A DNA stretch of 14,149 nucleotides from SKVR01 sp964410015 (GTDB lineage Bacteria; Bacteroidota; Bacteroidia; Bacteroidales; UBA7960). This document shows positions 6,894 to 14,149 of the stretch, one piece after another (position 1 is the first letter of the stretch; the number at the start of each line of letters is the position of its first letter). The stretch covers positions 1 through 14,149 of the forward strand of contig CAYPFV010000081.1 of NCBI GenBank assembly GCA_964410015.1. The letters run 5' to 3'. The notes beneath the pieces were generated by a model. It saw nothing but the letters and a program-made list of their open reading frames with translations. It was not told where the DNA came from and did no database searches. A program made the position numbers and the translations under genes.

Positions 6894-8351
6894 ATGAAGC
6901 AACAAAATGTATTTAAACTTGTTCTGGTTGTTTTCATACCCCTGATCATTTTTGCAGGTTTGGTTATTTTTAACCAAACAGATACAGTAGTTGAGGAGGT
7001 GGTAGATGAGGATGTTGAAGTGCAATACGATTTACCAGTCATTCTTGAACGGGGGGTCTTGAAGGCAACAACAGATTATAATTCCACCAACTATTTTATT
7101 TATCGCGGTCAGCCAATGGGTTTCCATCTGGAAATGCTGAAATTATTTACTCAGCACATCGGGGTAGACCTGGAATTATTTGTAAGCAATGATCTTCAGG
7201 AGAATTTTGCCTGTTTGATGGCACAGAACGAGTGTGATTTGATAGCCATGGATTTGACAGTTACACGGCAAAGAAGAAATCTTCTTGATTTTACCGAGCC
7301 ACATAGTCAAACCAGGCAGGTTCTTATTCAACGCCGTCCTGATGACTGGTATAATATGCGTTCTGCAGAAATTGAGGATCAACTCGTGAGAAGCCAGCTG
7401 GATCTTGCCCGCAAAACCATCCATGTGCAAAAGAACACATCTTTTATGGTAAGACTCAACAATCTGATGGATGAAATTGGTGACACTATTTACATAGTAG
7501 AAGTTGAAGAAGAAACAGAACAACTGATTGAGATGGTAGCCAACGGAGAGATAGAATACACTGTAAGCGATGAACATGTAGCTATGGTAAATCAAACGTA
7601 TTATCCTAACATTGACATTCAAACTCCGCTGAGTTTTTCTCAGAATCTCTCCTGGGCGGTAAGGCATGATACACCGCTTCTCAAAGAAGCAATCGATGAG
7701 TGGATGCGTAATTTTAAGCAAACCCGCCAATATGCCAATTTGTATGCCAAATACTTTAAAAACCCCCGCAGTTCTTATATGGCACGCAGCGATTACCATT
7801 CTTTGGGAGGAGGTAAAATATCTGTTTTCGATGATCACTTTAAGCGGTTTGCCGAGATTATAGGATGGGATTGGCGACTGATTGCTTCTTTGGCTTTTCA
7901 GGAATCAAGATTCCAAACCGATGCTGTTTCGTGGGCAGGTGCTTTCGGAATTATGCAGTTAATGCCCAATACTGCTTCTATGTATAACGTGAATTATAAT
8001 TCCTCACCCTCAGAAAACATTATAGCTGGTATAAAATATCTCAGGTGGATTGAAGACAGGCTTGTTAATATTATTGAAGATGATCAAGAAAGGATCAAAT
8101 TCGTATTAGCAAGTTACAATGTAGGAATAGGTCATGTGCTTGATGCCAGACGACTGGCAGAGAAATACGGAAAAGACCCGAATGTGTGGGAAGATAATGT
8201 AGATTACTATGTGCTCAACAAATCAAAACCTAAATATTACCTTGACCCTTTGGTGAAACACGGATATGCTAGAGGTTCAGAACCATATAATTATGTCACT
8301 GAGATTCTGGAGCGTTATGAGCATTATAAAAACATTGTTGACCAGGGATAA
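6894..8351 (+). CDS. mltF: Membrane-bound lytic transglycosylase, MltF type
   Basis: A 485-residue periplasmic enzyme that cleaves peptidoglycan glycan strands with formation of 1,6-anhydro-MurNAc ends. Seen: an N-terminal membrane anchor (about 8-26) without a lipobox cysteine, an acidic linker (VVEEVVDEDVEV, 32-43), and a solute-binding-protein family 3 domain (about 48-290) beginning LERGVLKATTDYN. The C-terminal GH23 lytic domain (about 310-480) has catalytic Glu337 in AFQESRFQ, GAFGIMQLMP at 349-358, and ASYNVGIGHV at 406-415. This SBP-plus-GH23 order defines MltF; in E. coli the N-terminal domain tunes the lytic domain. The ATG at 6894 is the natural start. It is a single-gene unit between holB (divergent) and polA (convergent), closed by a strong terminator. 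The family also covers close YfhD-like relatives. Confidence 0.93.
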   Translation: MKQQNVFKLVLVVFIPLIIFAGLVIFNQTDTVVEEVVDEDVEVQYDLPVILERGVLKATTDYNSTNYFIYRGQPMGFHLEMLKLFTQHIGVDLELFVSNDLQENFACLMAQNECDLIAMDLTVTRQRRNLLDFTEPHSQTRQVLIQRRPDDWYNMRSAEIEDQLVRSQLDLARKTIHVQKNTSFMVRLNNLMDEIGDTIYIVEVEEETEQLIEMVANGEIEYTVSDEHVAMVNQTYYPNIDIQTPLSFSQNLSWAVRHDTPLLKEAIDEWMRNFKQTRQYANLYAKYFKNPRSSYMARSDYHSLGGGKISVFDDHFKRFAEIIGWDWRLIASLAFQESRFQTDAVSWAGAFGIMQLMPNTASMYNVNYNSSPSENIIAGIKYLRWIEDRLVNIIEDDQERIKFVLASYNVGIGHVLDARRLAEKYGKDPNVWEDNVDYYVLNKSKPKYYLDPLVKHGYARGSEPYNYVTEILERYEHYKNIVDQG

Positions 8352-8385
8352 TTCGAAGTAGCATAAATAATAATTCTCCTGAAAG

Positions 8386-8413
8386 AGGCAACCCAAAAGG
8401 TTGCCTTTTTTTT
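8386..8413 (+). terminator. Rho-independent terminator after mltF
   Basis: A perfect 8-bp stem, AGGCAACC (8386-8393) and GGTTGCCT (8399-8406), with a 5-base loop CAAAA, followed directly by an unbroken T-run to 8413. It lies 35 bp after the mltF stop. On the minus strand, where polA arrives from the other side, the stem is followed by CTTTC rather than a T-tract, so it is a one-way terminator at best with weak action on polA. Confidence 0.88.
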
Positions 8414-8441
8414 CATAATTCTGTTTATCACCTTACCAGGT

Positions 8442-11246
8442 TTAATGAGCCTCTAGCCAATTATTTCCGGTATTCATATCGGTAACCAGTTCTACTTCAA
8501 GTTTCATGGCGTTTGTCATATGTTGTTTTACGAGTTTTTTCAATTCTTCAATTTCATTTTTGGCGGCATCAAAGACCAATTCATCATGCACTTGCAGGAT
8601 CATTGCCGATTGAAAATTTTTCTTTTTCATTTCGTTGTAAATGCTGATCATAGCCATTTTGATCATATCAGCAGCAGAACCCTGTATGGGAGAATTGATA
8701 GCGTTTCTTTCAGCATATCCTCTAACTGCTCCGTTAGAGCTGTTTATGTCTGGCAAATAGCGCCTTCGTTTCATAATGGTTTCCACATATCCTTTTTCAC
8801 GTGCAAAAGCGATGGTTTGCTCCATATACTTTTTGATCCCGGGATATTGTGCAAAATAATTGTTGATGATCTCTGCTGCTTCACTTCTTGCTATGTTGAG
8901 CCGGTCGGCCAATCCAAAGGCAGATATGCCGTAAATAATTCCAAAATTGACAGTTTTTGCCTTTCGCCGCATTTCTTTTGTAACATCTTTGATATTTACA
9001 CCAAAAACTTTTGCTGCTGTAGCAGCATGGATGTCGAGATTGTTCTTAAATGCTTCGATCATTGATTCATCCTTGCTCAGTGCTGCAATAATTCTGAGTT
9101 CGATCTGAGAATAATCTGCTGCCAGGATAATATGGTTTTCTGAGCTAGGCACAAAAGATTTGCGTATTTCGCGACCTTGCTCTGTGCGTATAGGAATATT
9201 CTGCAGATTGGGGTTGTTGGATGATAAACGCCCAGTGGCCGCCACCGTTTGATTAAATTGGGCATGAAGGCGGCCGGTTTTTTTGTTTATCAATTTCGGA
9301 AAAGTATCTACATACGTTGATTTTAGTTTGGTAAGCGAACGGTAATTCAGAATTTTTTCTACGATGGGGTGTTTATGGGCCAATTTAGAAAGTACATCCT
9401 CACTGGTACTGTATTGTTTGGTTTTGGTTTTTTTTGCCTTCTCCACAATTTTGAGTTTATCAAATAATATTTCTCCCAACTGCTTGGGCGATCCAATATT
9501 AAATTGGGTTCCGGCCATGTCATAGATTTCTTTTTCTATATTTTCTATCTCTTTTTGCAGTTTCTTTGAGTATTCGTTTAGTGCATGTGTATCCAGTTTT
9601 ACGCCATTTGACTCCATATCAGAAAGTACATAAATCAAAGGAGTCTCCATTTCGTAAAATAATTTCTCCAGATTATTCGCTTTAAGTTGGGGTTCGAATA
9701 CCTTTCTTAGTTTTATGGTTATATCAGCATCTTCGCATGCATAGGCAGTTATAATATCTATGGGTACATTGCGCATACTTTTCTGATTTTTACCTTTTTT
9801 GCCAATAAGCAGTTCAATGCTCAAGGGTTGATGGTTCAGATATGTTTGCGAAAGAACATCCATATTGTGGCGCATATCCGGTTGAAGCAGATAATGGGCA
9901 ATCATGGTGTCAAATAACTTTCCCTGGACATTAATATTATAGTTTTTCATCACTCCTATGTCGAACTTTAGGTTTTGTCCTGTTTTTTCAATATCAGGGT
10001 CTTCAAAAATCTTTTGAAATTTTATTGCCAATTCTTTTGCTTTCTTTTGTTCTTCAGGAAAAGGAACATACCATGCTTGTTGTGGTTTCAAAGAAAAAGC
10101 AATACCTACAAGTTGAGTGTTGTTGCTGGTGAGGCCTGTAGTTTCGGTGTCAAAGCAGAAGGACTTGTTTTGTTTTAGCTGGTCAACCAGTATGTTTACC
10201 TTATCCATTGTATCTACCAGTTGAAAATCGTTTTGCTTCATCAATTGTTCTGCTTTTTTTTTGACCAATACTAAGGGGTCTTCAAAAGCATCGGTTCCGG
10301 AGAACATATCCATTTGTGCTGAAACCTTTTCTTTGGAAGGCATTGCCTGTGGTGCTTCTTCGCTAATGTGTTCAAACACCCGTTTGGCATAGGTTCTGAA
10401 TTCCAGTTCATCGAAAAGTGGTATCAGTAGATTGGGGTTGGGGTCTTTTCTTTTCAGTTTTTCTTCATTCCATTCTACAGGAACATCCAGAATAATGGTG
10501 GCAAGGCTTTTCGACATGAGAGCCTGTTGAGCATTTTCTTTCAAGCTTTCGCGGCTGCGTTTTTCGGCAACTTTATCCAAATTTTCCAGAATATTTTCAA
10601 CAGAGCCGAATTCACCTATGAGTTTTTTTGCCTTTTTCTCTCCAATGCCTGGTACTCCTGGTATATTATCTGAGGCATCGCCCCATAATCCGAGTATATC
10701 AATGAGTTGGTCAGGTGTGTTGATAGCGAATTTTTCACAAACTTCTTTAACTCCCCATATTTCTGCTCCGTTTCCCATTCTGGCGGGTTTATAGATGAAA
10801 ATATTTTCCGATACCAGTTGTCCGAAGTCTTTATCGGAAGTCATCATGAAAACAGTAAAATTTTCTTTTTCTGCTTTCTTGGCCAAGGTACCAACAATAT
10901 CATCGGCTTCGTATCCCGGAACTTCAAGTACCGGAATATTAAACCCTTCAATAAGTTTTTTAATGTAAGGTATTGCCAGTAAAATGTCTTCTGGAGTATC
11001 TTCGCGATTGGCCTTGTATTGCGTAAAATCAGTTTTTCTTTGCGTAGGAGCAAAAGCATCAAAAGCAACAGCGATATGTGTGGGGTTCTCTTTTTTGAGC
11101 ACTTCGAGTAATGTATTGGCAAAACCTAACACTGCCGAAGTGTTTAATCCTTTTGAGTTGATTCTGGGGTTGCGGTTCAGGGCAAAATAAGCCCTGTAGA
11201 TGAGCGCCATGGCATCTAATAAAAACAATTTCTTCTTTTCCTGCAT
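8442..11246 (-). CDS. polA: DNA polymerase I with 5' nuclease and proofreading domains
   Basis: A 934-residue family A polymerase for Okazaki fragment processing and repair synthesis. The 5' nuclease domain (about 1-290) has FLLDAMALIYRAY with Asp11, D63, D115/D116, D138/D140 and D190/D193, and a helix-hairpin-helix GVPGIGEKKA at 197-206. The 3'-5' exonuclease (about 340-520) keeps every DEDD-type residue: D366, E368, D429, Y502 and D506. The polymerase domain (about 530-934) has motif A DYSQIELR with D711, the O-helix RRKAKTVNFGIIYG at 760-773 with Phe768, and motif C QVHDE with D889/E890. All three activities are therefore expected. Phe768 corresponds to the position where Phe discriminates against dideoxynucleotides. 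It is slightly longer than the E. coli enzyme, as usual in Bacteroidota. It starts at ATG 11246, downstream of the serpin gene on the same strand, and converges with mltF. Confidence 0.98.
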   Translation of the reverse strand: MQEKKKLFLLDAMALIYRAYFALNRNPRINSKGLNTSAVLGFANTLLEVLKKENPTHIAVAFDAFAPTQRKTDFTQYKANREDTPEDILLAIPYIKKLIEGFNIPVLEVPGYEADDIVGTLAKKAEKENFTVFMMTSDKDFGQLVSENIFIYKPARMGNGAEIWGVKEVCEKFAINTPDQLIDILGLWGDASDNIPGVPGIGEKKAKKLIGEFGSVENILENLDKVAEKRSRESLKENAQQALMSKSLATIILDVPVEWNEEKLKRKDPNPNLLIPLFDELEFRTYAKRVFEHISEEAPQAMPSKEKVSAQMDMFSGTDAFEDPLVLVKKKAEQLMKQNDFQLVDTMDKVNILVDQLKQNKSFCFDTETTGLTSNNTQLVGIAFSLKPQQAWYVPFPEEQKKAKELAIKFQKIFEDPDIEKTGQNLKFDIGVMKNYNINVQGKLFDTMIAHYLLQPDMRHNMDVLSQTYLNHQPLSIELLIGKKGKNQKSMRNVPIDIITAYACEDADITIKLRKVFEPQLKANNLEKLFYEMETPLIYVLSDMESNGVKLDTHALNEYSKKLQKEIENIEKEIYDMAGTQFNIGSPKQLGEILFDKLKIVEKAKKTKTKQYSTSEDVLSKLAHKHPIVEKILNYRSLTKLKSTYVDTFPKLINKKTGRLHAQFNQTVAATGRLSSNNPNLQNIPIRTEQGREIRKSFVPSSENHIILAADYSQIELRIIAALSKDESMIEAFKNNLDIHAATAAKVFGVNIKDVTKEMRRKAKTVNFGIIYGISAFGLADRLNIARSEAAEIINNYFAQYPGIKKYMEQTIAFAREKGYVETIMKRRRYLPDINSSNGAVRGYAERNAINSPIQGSAADMIKMAMISIYNEMKKKNFQSAMILQVHDELVFDAAKNEIEELKKLVKQHMTNAMKLEVELVTDMNTGNNWLEAH

Positions 11247-11274
11247 GAATAATGATTTTTTGAGTTTCTTTTTT

Positions 11275-11282
11275 CAAAGATA
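11275..11282 (-). promoter_or_regulatory. Candidate -7 box for polA
   Basis: On the minus strand this reads TATCTTTG, an exact TAnnTTTG match, giving a leader of about 20 nt before the polA ATG. The -33 region has no clear TTTG. Its position in the 140-bp gap after the serpin stop suggests polA is transcribed on its own. Confidence 0.4.
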
Positions 11283-11386
11283 CAGCAAAAAAATGGCAGG
11301 TAAGAAAATGAATGTATAGAAAGTATTTTTACTGAAATATTCAGGAAAACTTATGAATCTGAGATATTGGGCAAAAAGTAACAGAA

Positions 11387-12619
11387 TTATTCATTAGGGT
11401 TTACTACACTGCCCATAAAAAGCAGAGTATTGGTGGTTCGTTCACGAATGGCAAAAATGAAAGGTTTGTTGGCAAAAAATACCGGACCTGTACTTTCGGT
11501 ATTGATACCAATGGTTGTAACTGCTGCTGCTTCTGTACCCTCTTCGTTTACATCTATAAACGTGTTTTGTTTCACAAAATTTACATAAAGTTCTTCCTCA
11601 GAAATACCTGAGAGGTCAGCCAATCTTTCGCTAAAGGCATCTGCCATGCCCATTTTTTTTAAAATTTTATTCAGTGTTTTTTCATATTCGAAACTAAATT
11701 TGGGCAATTGAACCTGCACCGGAACCCAGTTTTCCTGATTTTGAAAAGATTCCGTTATTTCCTGCCATGTTTGTCTGGTAAATTTGTTATAAAAATCATC
11801 GAGCGTATTTTGGGGTTTGATGAGCACCATCGAAAAATTTTTACGTCCGTAAGGTAGTTCTAAAGCGCTATACTCGCTATTATTCAATGTTTTTGCCGGA
11901 ATTTCGCCGGTCATGGTCTGTACTTCAACCTCCTGTGTTTTGTTATCCAAATAAAAAGGAAGAGAGGTAGTATTGGAGACATCAAACTGATTGGACCAGT
12001 CACCTTTAAAATAGAGAGCATTCATTATAAACATAACTGTTAAAGGATCAATGGATTGAATTACATTGTCAATTTTTCCGTTTGTGTTATCACCTGCCCA
12101 TTGGTTAATGGTATGAACTGCCTGCTGGCTTTTAAAGTCGAGGCTTTCTGCATGAGCATCAAAATTGTTGTTGAGCTGATCAAGAAAAGATTGCCTGAAG
12201 CTGAAATTCATGTGGTAAAAAACTGCATTGGCAATGGTAGTTGTTACTTTTTGGTCGGCATTGATTAATTGAGGAACAAGGCTCATATAGGCATCATTGA
12301 TCTCCTCTAGAGTCATATTTTCATCATAATCAAGCATTTCTTTAATTTGGTTATAAGTTTCATTTTCGGCACCATTTAACAACATGGTGAGAGCAATGCC
12401 GGCACTCAAGGGAGATATCATCATATTGCTGGTTTCATCTTTGGCGATATGGGTAAAAAAATCAATACCAAATTGATTGTTGCTTTTTATTACCTCTTTT
12501 GCTTTGCTTGTCAGCGTAAGTTTTTTAGTTTCATTTTCAGGATTTTCATTACTTTTCTCACAGGAAGACAGGAAAAGGACAGAAAGAATAAATGTAACAA
12601 TAGCGAATGTGTTTTTCAT
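11387..12619 (-). CDS. Lipoprotein serpin (serine protease inhibitor) with predicted P1 Glu
   Basis: A 410-residue serpin precursor. Seen: a lipoprotein signal ending LSSC (Cys20), an acidic linker (21-32), and a complete serpin fold of about 375 residues. Hallmarks are MMISPLSAGIALTMLLNGA (66-84), FIMNALYFKGDW (197-208) and the PROSITE-like signature FFANKPFIFAI (381-391). The hinge EEGTEAAAVTT (359-369) has the small, uncharged residues needed for loop insertion, so it should be inhibitory. Counting from P17 Glu359, and independently back from NKPF, gives P1 Glu375 and P1' Ser376. I chose ATG 12619 because it begins the signal peptide; an upstream 43-codon extension runs into the divergent promoter region. 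The protein is probably surface- or periplasm-anchored, protecting the cell from its own or foreign proteases. A related Bacteroidota serpin, miropin of Tannerella forsythia, is known. The target protease is not predictable with certainty. Confidence 0.95.
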   Translation of the reverse strand: MKNTFAIVTFILSVLFLSSCEKSNENPENETKKLTLTSKAKEVIKSNNQFGIDFFTHIAKDETSNMMISPLSAGIALTMLLNGAENETYNQIKEMLDYDENMTLEEINDAYMSLVPQLINADQKVTTTIANAVFYHMNFSFRQSFLDQLNNNFDAHAESLDFKSQQAVHTINQWAGDNTNGKIDNVIQSIDPLTVMFIMNALYFKGDWSNQFDVSNTTSLPFYLDNKTQEVEVQTMTGEIPAKTLNNSEYSALELPYGRKNFSMVLIKPQNTLDDFYNKFTRQTWQEITESFQNQENWVPVQVQLPKFSFEYEKTLNKILKKMGMADAFSERLADLSGISEEELYVNFVKQNTFIDVNEEGTEAAAVTTIGINTESTGPVFFANKPFIFAIRERTTNTLLFMGSVVNPNE

Positions 12620-12764
12620 TTTTTCAGGAGTTTGGTGATAAAATAGTTTTTTTAATTGAAGAATGTGTCTGATAAATTTGTGTAATACAACTATTGTTGA
12701 ATACGAGTGAAAGTACAAAAATGCTGTAAAATTTGAAAAATAACCCATTTAACGGTTTAATTGA

Positions 12765-12796
12765 TTTGCAGAATGCCAAATTTGACTATATTTTTG
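12765..12796 (+). promoter_or_regulatory. Promoter for the sugar isomerase/epimerase-family gene
   Basis: TTTG (12765-12768), a 20-bp spacer, then TATTTTTG (12789-12796) matches the two-part Bacteroidota vegetative promoter (TTTG at -33, TAnnTTTG at -7). It lies in the 236-bp divergent gap and would leave a leader of about 53 nt before ATG 12856. This is the best two-element promoter match I found in the window. No equally good counterpart was seen for the serpin on the other strand. Confidence 0.6.
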
Positions 12797-12855
12797 CTTT
12801 GATTAAAAGAAATACAACAAACCATATTCCAGTATTCACGAAAACAGAAAAAATT

Positions 12856-13848
12856 ATGTCGAGACCTGTAACTTTATTTACCGGACAGTGGGCAGATTTG
12901 CCCATAGAAATCATGTGTGAAAAAGCCAAATCATTTGGCTACGATGGAGTGGAATTATGCACCTGGGGCGATCATATGGAAATTGATAAAGCCGATCAAG
13001 ACTATTGTGATCAAAGAAAAGAATTATTGCAAAAATACGGATTACAACTTTTTACGATTTCTACCCATCTTGTAGGCCAGTGTGTATGCGATCCCATCGA
13101 TGAGCGTCATAAAGGAATTTTACCAGAATACATTTGGGGCGATGGAGATCCTGAAGGGGTGAGGCAGCGCGCCGCCGAAGAGATTATTGAAACAGGGAAA
13201 GTTGCCAAAAGACTAGGACTGGATACTGTTGTTGGATTTACTGGCAGCCCTATCTGGCATTTGCTTTATTCTTTTCCGCCAACACCTCAAATATTGATAG
13301 ACAGGGGTTTTGATGAGTTCGCTGCCCGGTGGAAACCAATTTTAAATGTTTATGAAAAAATTGGGGTTAAGTTTGCCCTCGAGGTGCATCCTACAGAGAT
13401 TGCTTTCGATATTGCTTCAGCCCAAAGGGCGTTGAAAGCCCTTGATGATCATCCTGCCTTTGGTTTTAACTACGATCCAAGTCATCTTGGTTACCAGGGA
13501 GTGGATTATGTAAAATTTATCTATGATTTTGCCGATCGCATTTTTCATGTGCACATGAAAGATGTGTACTGGAGTGATGTACCCAAAGATGTTGGTGTTT
13601 TTGGCGGACATACACAATTTGGAGATCACCGGCGATTTTGGAATTTTCGCAGCATAGGGCGAGGCAAAATTGATTTTGAAAGTATTATCAGAGCATTGAA
13701 TGATATCAACTATCAGGGACCTCTTTCGATTGAGTGGGAAGACAGTGTTATGGACAGGGAAGCCGGGGCAACTGAGTCTTGCACATTTACCAAAAATATT
13801 GATTTTAAACCTTCTGATTTCGCTTTCGATGACGCTATGCAGAAATAA
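12856..13848 (+). CDS. Sugar phosphate isomerase/epimerase-family TIM-barrel protein
   Basis: A 330-residue cytoplasmic protein of the xylose isomerase-like / AP endonuclease 2 TIM-barrel superfamily. Such enzymes use a divalent metal to isomerise or epimerise sugars, inositols or hydroxypyruvate. Candidate metal and acid-base residues on barrel strands are Glu33 in GYDGVELCTWGDH, Glu176 and His178 in LEVHP, Asp207 and His210 in NYDPSHL, His231/His233 in HVHMKD, and Glu293 in SIEWED. I chose ATG 12856, which begins MSRPVTLFTGQW; a 41-codon extension would need a TTG start and would overlap the promoter. The C-terminal tail (about 310-330) is rich in Phe and Asp. Relatives are often encoded beside Gfo/Idh/MocA dehydrogenases in sugar or inositol catabolism, but no such partner is visible before the window ends. 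The substrate is unknown. Confidence 0.9.
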   Translation: MSRPVTLFTGQWADLPIEIMCEKAKSFGYDGVELCTWGDHMEIDKADQDYCDQRKELLQKYGLQLFTISTHLVGQCVCDPIDERHKGILPEYIWGDGDPEGVRQRAAEEIIETGKVAKRLGLDTVVGFTGSPIWHLLYSFPPTPQILIDRGFDEFAARWKPILNVYEKIGVKFALEVHPTEIAFDIASAQRALKALDDHPAFGFNYDPSHLGYQGVDYVKFIYDFADRIFHVHMKDVYWSDVPKDVGVFGGHTQFGDHRRFWNFRSIGRGKIDFESIIRALNDINYQGPLSIEWEDSVMDREAGATESCTFTKNIDFKPSDFAFDDAMQK

Positions 13849-14149
13849 AGGAAAGACATTAACTGGCGAATTTCCAATTCAATACGGCCCTCTCACAAAT
13901 ACGCTGAAATATTGCTGTTAATTCGAAAGATGCGCTTTGGAACGTATTGATGAACCATGATTACCAGCATCTTTGACGCAATGCTTTTGCTTTGGGAAAT
14001 CCTGAATTTCTATCCAGGCAAAAAAGGGATTTCATCTGGTTGTAAATTACAGTTTTTTGATTATGAAGTACTTATGTTTTTAATAAGAACCCGGTAATGT
14101 CAGCGCTACGCGCCTTTGGGTTCACTGGTAGCATCAGATTTCTACCATA
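13849..14149. other. Right-edge region without a recognised gene
   Basis: About 300 bp with no ORF I can support. A plus-strand reading frame of 46 codons runs from ATG 13957 to the TAA at 14095-14097 and resembles nothing I know; I do not call it a gene. The final 60 bp contain nested inverted repeats that look more like a repeat element or structured RNA than coding sequence. Confidence 0.4.
14088..14122. repeat. Nested palindromic repeat with GCGC core
   Basis: GCGC (14103-14106) and GCGC (14110-14113) pair around TAC. They are nested inside AACCC (14088-14092) and GGGTT (14118-14122). A second hairpin, TGGTAG (14126-14131) and CTACCA (14142-14147), follows at once. The GC-rich core stands out from the AT-rich surroundings. 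It may be an extragenic palindrome, part of a longer element running past the window, or a structured RNA end. Confidence 0.4.

Noticed and set aside
7176..7838. A 220-codon minus-strand frame opposite mltF
   Set aside because: It lies wholly within mltF, which is intact and recognisable; the antisense protein looks like no family.
8520..9065. A 181-codon plus-strand frame opposite polA
   Set aside because: It is antisense to the polymerase core motifs of polA and has no protein-like features.
12620..12748. A 43-codon upstream extension of the serpin
   Set aside because: The extension would bury the lipoprotein signal inside the protein and cross the divergent promoter region; ATG 12619 gives a perfect signal peptide.
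12733..12855. A 41-codon upstream extension of the isomerase-family gene
   Set aside because: It begins with TTG, covers the TTTG-N20-TATTTTTG promoter, and the barrel begins naturally at ATG 12856.
13957..14097. A 46-codon plus-strand frame after the isomerase gene
   Set aside because: It has no recognisable similarity, no promoter or ribosome-binding signal, and ends beside non-coding palindromes.
1..14149. A novel defence or other undescribed multi-gene system
   Set aside because: Every full-length gene belongs to a known family with intact motifs, most of them housekeeping. The only novelty candidates are non-coding repeats and the serpin loop.

Overview
The window is an AT-rich chromosomal segment that looks like a member of the Bacteroidota, probably class Bacteroidia. 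The evidence is a gldH-type gliding lipoprotein gene, a Bacteroidota-style RicT/PSP1 protein with a basic tail, TAnnTTTG-type -7 boxes before several genes, and start codons without clear Shine-Dalgarno sequences. It holds nine supported protein genes, no rRNA, tRNA or CRISPR, and one small candidate mobile element.

Layout. Five minus-strand genes fill 320-6379, read right to left: holB (DNA polymerase III delta prime), a 380-bp gap, ricT (PSP1 family), gldH, a class A penicillin-binding protein (PBP1A), and a YkgJ-type cysteine-cluster protein. The last four are tightly spaced (65, 42 and 32 bp) and probably form one transcript. mltF (lytic transglycosylase) lies alone on the plus strand at 6894-8351, divergent from holB across about 510 bp, and ends at a strong hairpin terminator. 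polA (minus, 8442-11246) converges on mltF. A lipoprotein serpin (minus, 11387-12619) is divergent from a sugar phosphate isomerase/epimerase-family TIM-barrel gene (plus, 12856-13848). The last 301 bp have no recognisable gene but contain nested inverted repeats.

Function. The genes serve core replication and repair (HolB, PolA) and cell-envelope building and turnover (PBP1A, MltF, GldH). The serpin is the clearest accessory gene. It has a complete inhibitory hinge, and its reactive loop aligns without gaps to the classical length, placing Glu-Ser at P1-P1'.

Most notable non-coding signals: (1) a 133-bp MITE-like element at 5102-5234 with 18-bp imperfect terminal inverted repeats flanked by TTAT direct repeats, just downstream of holB; (2) four alternating TTGAAAA/TTTTCAA sites between holB and mltF; (3) a structured GCGC-rich palindrome near the right edge. 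I found no convincing undescribed multi-gene system; this is mostly housekeeping DNA.
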